64,000 nt of DNA from the NCBI RefSeq assembly GCF_932526225.1, contig NC_064038.1, positions 11,655,070 to 11,719,069 on the forward strand, given 5' to 3'. The DNA is from Nematostella vectensis. Its lineage: Eukaryota; Cnidaria; Anthozoa; Actiniaria; Edwardsiidae. Made by a program: the position numbers and the translations under genes. This document shows, in pieces, positions 23,827 to 64,000 of the stretch. Numbering within the stretch: position 1 is the stretch's first letter; every line of letters starts with the position of its first letter. The notes below the pieces were generated by a model that was given only the letters and a program-made list of their open reading frames with translations, searched no databases and was not told the DNA's origin.

Positions 23827-24495
23827 ATTCCGTGCACCCATTTCTAGAGAAAACTGTAAGATTCGAGTTACATAAGGTATCCGAGGGCCAATATTTTTCA
23901 ATAACCAGGTTAGTAATATTTTATTTTCTTAAATAATAAGGTAGCGAGCATTATGGCGTGGGTATTAAACTATAGAATGGCTTCCCGACCTTTGCGAGAA
24001 CTCGGAAAACTTTTAGCAAGCAATTATCTACTAAAGGACTTATTTTCCAAGAACTTTAGTGTTTCGTACAATATTTGGCTCCCGATTTTATGATGTCTTT
24101 TAGTCCATTATTGTCGGGTAAAATGCAATGTCTTATAGATACATTCTCTTGGACCAGAGTAACTAGCGCGATTCATGTTCTGTGTTACGTGTACTGTACG
24201 TTTTTCTATCAAAAACACTGCCAACAGAGACCAATAGATGAGCAGAGGTAGTTTTTATTTATAGAACTATTTGACTCAAAAAGTATAGCTTTGATAACTT
24301 ATGCATTTTCGTTGACGAATTTCTGGAAATCTTCTGCAGTTTCCCACAATCAAGTTTTTTTTTTTCGACACAAACAAACTATTACACCTGTTTTCAAATG
24401 TATGCGGAATCCCGGGTTTCCAATGTTCTGTCAATCGACATAATCATTCGACAAGGCTAGTACTTCGTGGATGTCATAAGTATTCTCGTATGAGA

Positions 24496-24754
24496 GATCG
24501 AGTTCCTAAAATCACCCTACATGAAGTATATTCATAAACTTCAGCTTTTTCTTGCTAAACTGTTACTTCTGGTATCGTATACGAATGATTTCCCATCAAA
24601 GAAGTGTCTTTAGACGAGTCTTGTAAATAATTTTGGAAAAGCACTAGGGCAGATATTCGCTAAAAGTTTTCATTGTTTGAGCGGGTGGATCAATGTCGAG
24701 AGAGGAGTTTAGCAACATTCTTCGTGTAGTGTGATTTTAGGAACTTGATTGGGA
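24496..24754. mobile_element. Candidate MITE with ~30-bp inverted ends
   Basis: Left arm ATCGAGTTCCTAAAATCACC then CTACATGAAG; right arm in reverse complement CAATCAAGTTCCTAAAATCA then CACTACACGAAG. About 260 bases, no coding. Confidence 0.6.
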
Positions 24755-24990
24755 GATTAAAAATAGGTGTAGAAAAACATTTTAGTATTTCCACTTATTT
24801 GTCGTGCGACCGTTCCTGTAATTAGAGCCAAAAAATGTCAAGATCCTTTTATTTTAATGTTACAATAGGTTTGTTTCGATAAACCGTATCACGAATTTAT
24901 CAATTGTGAATAATGATATTTCTTCATTATTCACTTTCATGCAAATTCGATTATGCTAATATATATTAACTCACGCTTTTTTCATCCAGC

Positions 24991-25212
24991 CAAAGAAAAA
25001 AACAAACAAAAAAGAAACAAAAACTACAATACCATAAGCAATGTTAGGAGCTGGCGCAGACGGAACTGTTAACATAATATTTACATATGGAAAACACCAC
25101 CAAAGAAAAAAAAACAAACAAAAAAGAAACAAAAACTACAATACCATAAGAAATGTTAGGAACTGGCGCAGACGGAACTGTTAACATAATATTTACATAT
25201 GGAAAATACCAC
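24991..25212. repeat. 110-bp direct tandem duplication
   Basis: Two copies of a unit with CAAAGAAAAAAACAAAC, CATAAG(C/A)AATGTTAGGA and GGCGCAGACGGAACTGTTAA, differing at a few bases. Confidence 0.9.
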
Positions 25213-26126
25213 GGAACCCATTGAGTACACAAAACGGCTAGAGATTTGTGTATATCTGTTGATATTATTTTCTGTATAACTAAATGAATCCTATTTATCA
25301 AATCATGGCGTCAGTGTTGTCCACACAGCAATGACGAACGTAAGTCAACACTAAAACTCAGATAACCAAAAATGTGTTTGGTTAGAAGATCCTGCGAGTT
25401 CGAGAGACGCACAACAGTTTTACGAAATATTACGGCTAAAAATTTTACGTTGACAGTCAACAAAATCACTAGAATTTCGCAAAGTCTCTAGAGTCAGGAA
25501 TTTCTTAAAAGACTACTGGTAAGTTTCATACCAATCTTTTGCCGTTTAGCGAAGCCGGGGTGGATGGAGGGAGGGGGAGTCGGGTGGAAGAAAGTAGTTG
25601 TAAGGAATGTGGTTTCGAGGGGGTTTTACGGCCGATTTGCGAATTCGAAGGGGCGCTCACTACTCACACAAATGCAAACGCCGTCTGCGGTAGACCCACA
25701 CTAATAAAAGATGTGTATAACTGTATATTATGGCCAGGGTTGTTTCAAGGACTGTCTAGCATGTTCTATAACCAGATATTTGATGAAATTTTATTTTTTT
25801 TTTTGCTATAAAAAGACTCGCTCCGCCTCGGCCTTTTTTCTCTGCAACTTGTAATGCAAATATTTCTTAGTTCTAACAACTTCAAAGGACACATGTGATT
25901 CCGAAAAGAAGAGAATCAATAACAGCGAAGATAAGTTTGGATAAGTTTTGTGCTTTTTGTTTTGTATGCAATTTTTCATACAAAACAGCATTTTATCGCT
26001 CGTTAATCGCTCGCTATCATTAGCGAGCGTGACTTATCCCAATAAAGAGTCAAATTTATTACAAGAATGCCGGTCTCGTTATGCTAAGTCCCATACTTTT
26101 CAGTATGTGTAGCACCGTATTACGGC

Positions 26127-26342
26127 TTAAAGCCCCGTGCATACTGCGCCAGCACAAGCCAGCATTGCTGGCGAATTCTTGCTCGACTGACCACAAGACA
26201 AAGGAAATGTCAGAAAGTCCATTTCCATTTTGACGTTTGAAGTCAATTTCCATTTTGACATTTGCTTTGTCCTATAGTCAGTCGAGCGGAAATTCGCCAG
26301 CAATGCTGGCTGGTGCTGGTGCAGTTTGCACGGGGCTTTTAA
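26127..26342. mobile_element. TTAA-ended MITE with ~65-bp TIRs upstream of the receptor gene
   Basis: Left TTAAAGCCCCGTGCATACTG, right TGCACGGGGCTTTTAA, with arms containing CAGCATTGCTGGCGAATT on both sides. It ends about 290 bases before the receptor start codon, so it may lie in the promoter or 5' UTR. The TTAA ends resemble piggyBac/Kolobok-type insertions (inference). Confidence 0.75.
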
Positions 26343-26630
26343 GTGTACGAGCCCTTGAGAAAACAGCTCACCAGCAGGTACAAAATGCAGACTACATTTT
26401 TCGGTGATTCCTTTTGTAGCCCGAGTTAATGCTGGTGCAGCGTCTAGTTTACATATATATATACATATCAATATGATGATAACAGTTACATACTTGTACA
26501 TATTATTATGATAATATCTAGCTGTCATCTCAAAACTCATGGTGATTGATGGTTGCTGGTGATAATGAGCGCTTAGAACCGAAGAGAACATCCATTTCTC
26601 CTCAAGAGGGAACTTTTGGTCGTCTTCCTG

Positions 26631-62419
<35,789 letters not shown>

Positions 62420-62629
62420 AGTGAGCTAAAACAGCAAGTCAGCGTCCAAGATACAGTTAGAGCATGCGCGGAGGTCTGCTATAACACACTTGGAGTGAAC
62501 TACGTGTCACCTGACAACTGTCAATCAAACGGAAATGAGGAGGTGGCCTTCAAACGCCTGTTAGCTGAAGTCTTTAAGCACTTTAATCACATACAGATGA
62601 CATGTTTTATTGTAATAAGTTTTGTATAA
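62420..62629 (+). other. In-frame 69-codon open extension after the receptor TAG
   Basis: The frame of exon 55 stays open past TAG (62417-62419) to TAA at 62627-62629. It reads SELKQQVSVQDTVRACAEVC and, later, NGNEEVAFKRLLAEVFKHFN, which looks coding in composition. Readthrough, a recent nonsense change, a base error or chance are all possible. Confidence 0.4.
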
Positions 62630-63099
62630 AACATTATTTGATACGAACTGCTAAAAACCAAAATGAAAAAAAAAGCAGGTGAAAAAACAATAATTTGTAT
62701 TTATTCTACTTTTACCGCTTAAGTTCGAGTGGCGTTTGTGTTTATAGTTTTGATTCTACAGAGCAAAGATTTTGCCCCTTTGAAACGTGTCGACGAAACA
62801 GCCAGTGTCGTCTGCTAGCTGGTTTGTCCGTGAAACAATCACGATGTTATGTGATATCCTTATAATAAGATGGACCCTCAAAAACATTGATAACTTGCAG
62901 AACAACGCTGGAGACCTGCCCAAAATGAGACGCGTTTAATGACTCGTATATCAGCGCAAAATACAAATCCAAATAAGCAACAATTACGCAAAAAACACAC
63001 ACAAAAAAAGCGTTTACTAATATCTCATAAAAAGTCTTTGAACCTGCAAGTGTGTTTTGGAAATCATTATCGTACTTATGGGGAGTGGCTATTGTGTAT
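62630..63099. other. Convergent intergenic gap
   Basis: AT-rich sequence between the receptor 3' end and the minus-strand gene. A frame at 62939 has no support. No clear polyadenylation signal was singled out. Confidence 0.4.
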
Positions 63100-63396
63100 A
63101 AATGATTCTGCTATACGCTGTGTTACCCCGGGCTTCAGACATTATCATCAACTTTTCCTCCGAAGGACGTCTATAGTGATCGTGGAAAGGAGTTCTAGTA
63201 GCAATCATTATATACTTCTTTTTTACGGAAAGAATCTTTATATCAAAGAAAAAGGCAGCAACTTTAGATGTTCCCAACACTACCCCTGTTATCATCAACT
63301 TTTCTTTCGATAGCACTTCGATAGTGATCGTGTGATATTCGGAAGGTATTTGAGTAGCAATCATTATATACTTTTTTTTCCCGAAGTATCTTTATA
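63100..63396 (-). repeat. Two decayed tandem copies of the neighbouring exon 3' end
   Basis: The last ~120 bases of the minus-strand exon (ATGATAACAGG, ATCACCATCGAAGT) recur at about 63244-63375 and 63110-63230, spaced about 150 bases. The nearer copy still encodes YHTITIEVLSKEKLMITGVV. Confidence 0.8.
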
Positions 63397-64000
63397 TCAC
63401 AGAAAGTGGCAGCAAAACTCAGGGGGTCCCACAACTAATCCTGTTATCATCAACTTTCCTTCTGACAGAACTTCGATGGTGATCGTATGATATCCGGGAG
63501 GTACTCGTGTAGCAATCGTATAAACATCGTTCGTACTTCGTACTTCCTTTGCGTTAACAGTGATTCCTGTATCTCTTTGTTGGTCCAGGAAAACTAGTCC
63601 CTCACTTCCCTCGCTCTCAAAGTGTATTATGAGACTAACTGATCTAGACTGGACCTCTTCCGTGCCGGGTCTCCAAGGGGGTACAAGGACCCCGTATTTG
63701 ATAGTTGCCCCGGGACCACTCCCAACCCATCCTCGCTGGCGGTCCATTCTCGCCATTTCCTGATAGTCAGTGTTCTTGTCGAAGTTCAAGTAAGGCTTGA
63801 CAATAAACGTGAATCCTTGGATTGATAAGGGCTTTAAATTTAGCGTGCGATGGTAGAAGTCTTGTTTGTAGTTTGGAGTGACACTTGTCGAACACTTTGG
63901 ATTTGTGATAATTTCTAATGGATTATCTAACAGTAGCGGCTCAGGCAATCGTGGGACTGCAGTAGTGAACTGATTGTTCTGTATCTGAGCAAGGAACACT
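63397..64000 (-). CDS. Unrecognised protein, last exon (5' truncated by the window edge)
   Basis: A minus-strand frame of about 200 residues runs from the window edge to TGA at 63397-63399. Landmarks: LPEPLLLDNPLEIITNPKCS, FTFIVKPYLNFDKNTDYQEM, RQRGWVGSGPGATIKYGVLV, VSLIIHFESEGSEGLVFLDQ, TIATRVPPGYHTITIEVLSE, GKLMITGLVVGPPEF. It is rich in beta strands, suggesting the extracellular or lumenal C-terminal domain of a larger enzyme or glycoprotein. I cannot name the family. It converges on the receptor gene. Confidence 0.75.
   Translation of the reverse strand, partial: VFLAQIQNNQFTTAVPRLPEPLLLDNPLEIITNPKCSTSVTPNYKQDFYHRTLNLKPLSIQGFTFIVKPYLNFDKNTDYQEMARMDRQRGWVGSGPGATIKYGVLVPPWRPGTEEVQSRSVSLIIHFESEGSEGLVFLDQQRDTGITVNAKEVRSTNDVYTIATRVPPGYHTITIEVLSEGKLMITGLVVGPPEFCCHFL

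Noticed and set aside
25539-25811. 90-residue Cys-containing frame
   Set aside because: No splice or start context and no recognisable motif; ends in a T-rich tract.

Overview
The window is eukaryotic, intron-rich animal DNA, AT-rich and dense in minisatellites and short foldback elements. The gene content points to a cnidarian, most likely a sea anemone of the Nematostella type: lectin, MAM and discoidin modules built from phase-1 exons, an LGR-type receptor with one leucine-rich repeat per exon, and a universal stress protein gene with introns. The species is inferred from style and content, not proven. I built the gene models by hand from open frames, splice-site consensus and intron phase.

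Layout, left to right. 124-820 (+): the last two visible exons of a GM2-activator-like (ML domain) gene that begins before the window. 1280-4740: two large minisatellites (48 bp and 19 bp units, the second full of CACGTG) around a dispersed repeat with a nested insertion. 5-11 kb: foldback elements, a frameshifted minus-strand exon resembling a cnidarian GGWTLV domain, and weak minus-strand membrane ORFs. 11515-13456 (+): a four-exon universal stress protein gene. 13.7-14.8 kb: tandem repeats. 15448-20202 (+): an eight-exon coiled-coil protein in which successive exons each carry one copy of a repeat of about 80 residues. 20.2-26.1 kb: no gene that I can support.

26631-62419 (+) is the centrepiece. 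Fifty-five exons join in one consistent reading frame (9,630 coding bases, 3,209 residues). The predicted protein has a signal peptide, then MAM, an unknown 126-residue module, C-type lectin, F-type lectin, PA14-like, unknown modules, a partial MAM, three LDLa, two MAM, two F5/8C (discoidin), an unknown Cys/Gly module, pentraxin, a partial MAM, CUB, LRRNT plus eight LRRs, a relaxin-receptor/LGR-type seven-transmembrane domain, and a cytoplasmic protein-kinase-like domain that has lost HRD and DFG. Every ectodomain module is bounded by phase-1 introns, the signature of exon shuffling. The parts suggest a surface receptor that recognises glycans or other external ligands and signals through a 7TM core with a pseudokinase tail. 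I know of no described receptor with this architecture. The terminal TAG is followed in frame by 69 sense codons.

63397-64000 (-): the last exon of a convergent, unrecognised gene; its 3' end is tandemly duplicated downstream.

A recurring theme is local tandem duplication that includes an exon edge and its splice site (16.1, 35.8-36.3, 45.4-45.8 and 53.5-53.9 kb) or a stop-proximal exon end (63.1-63.5 kb).
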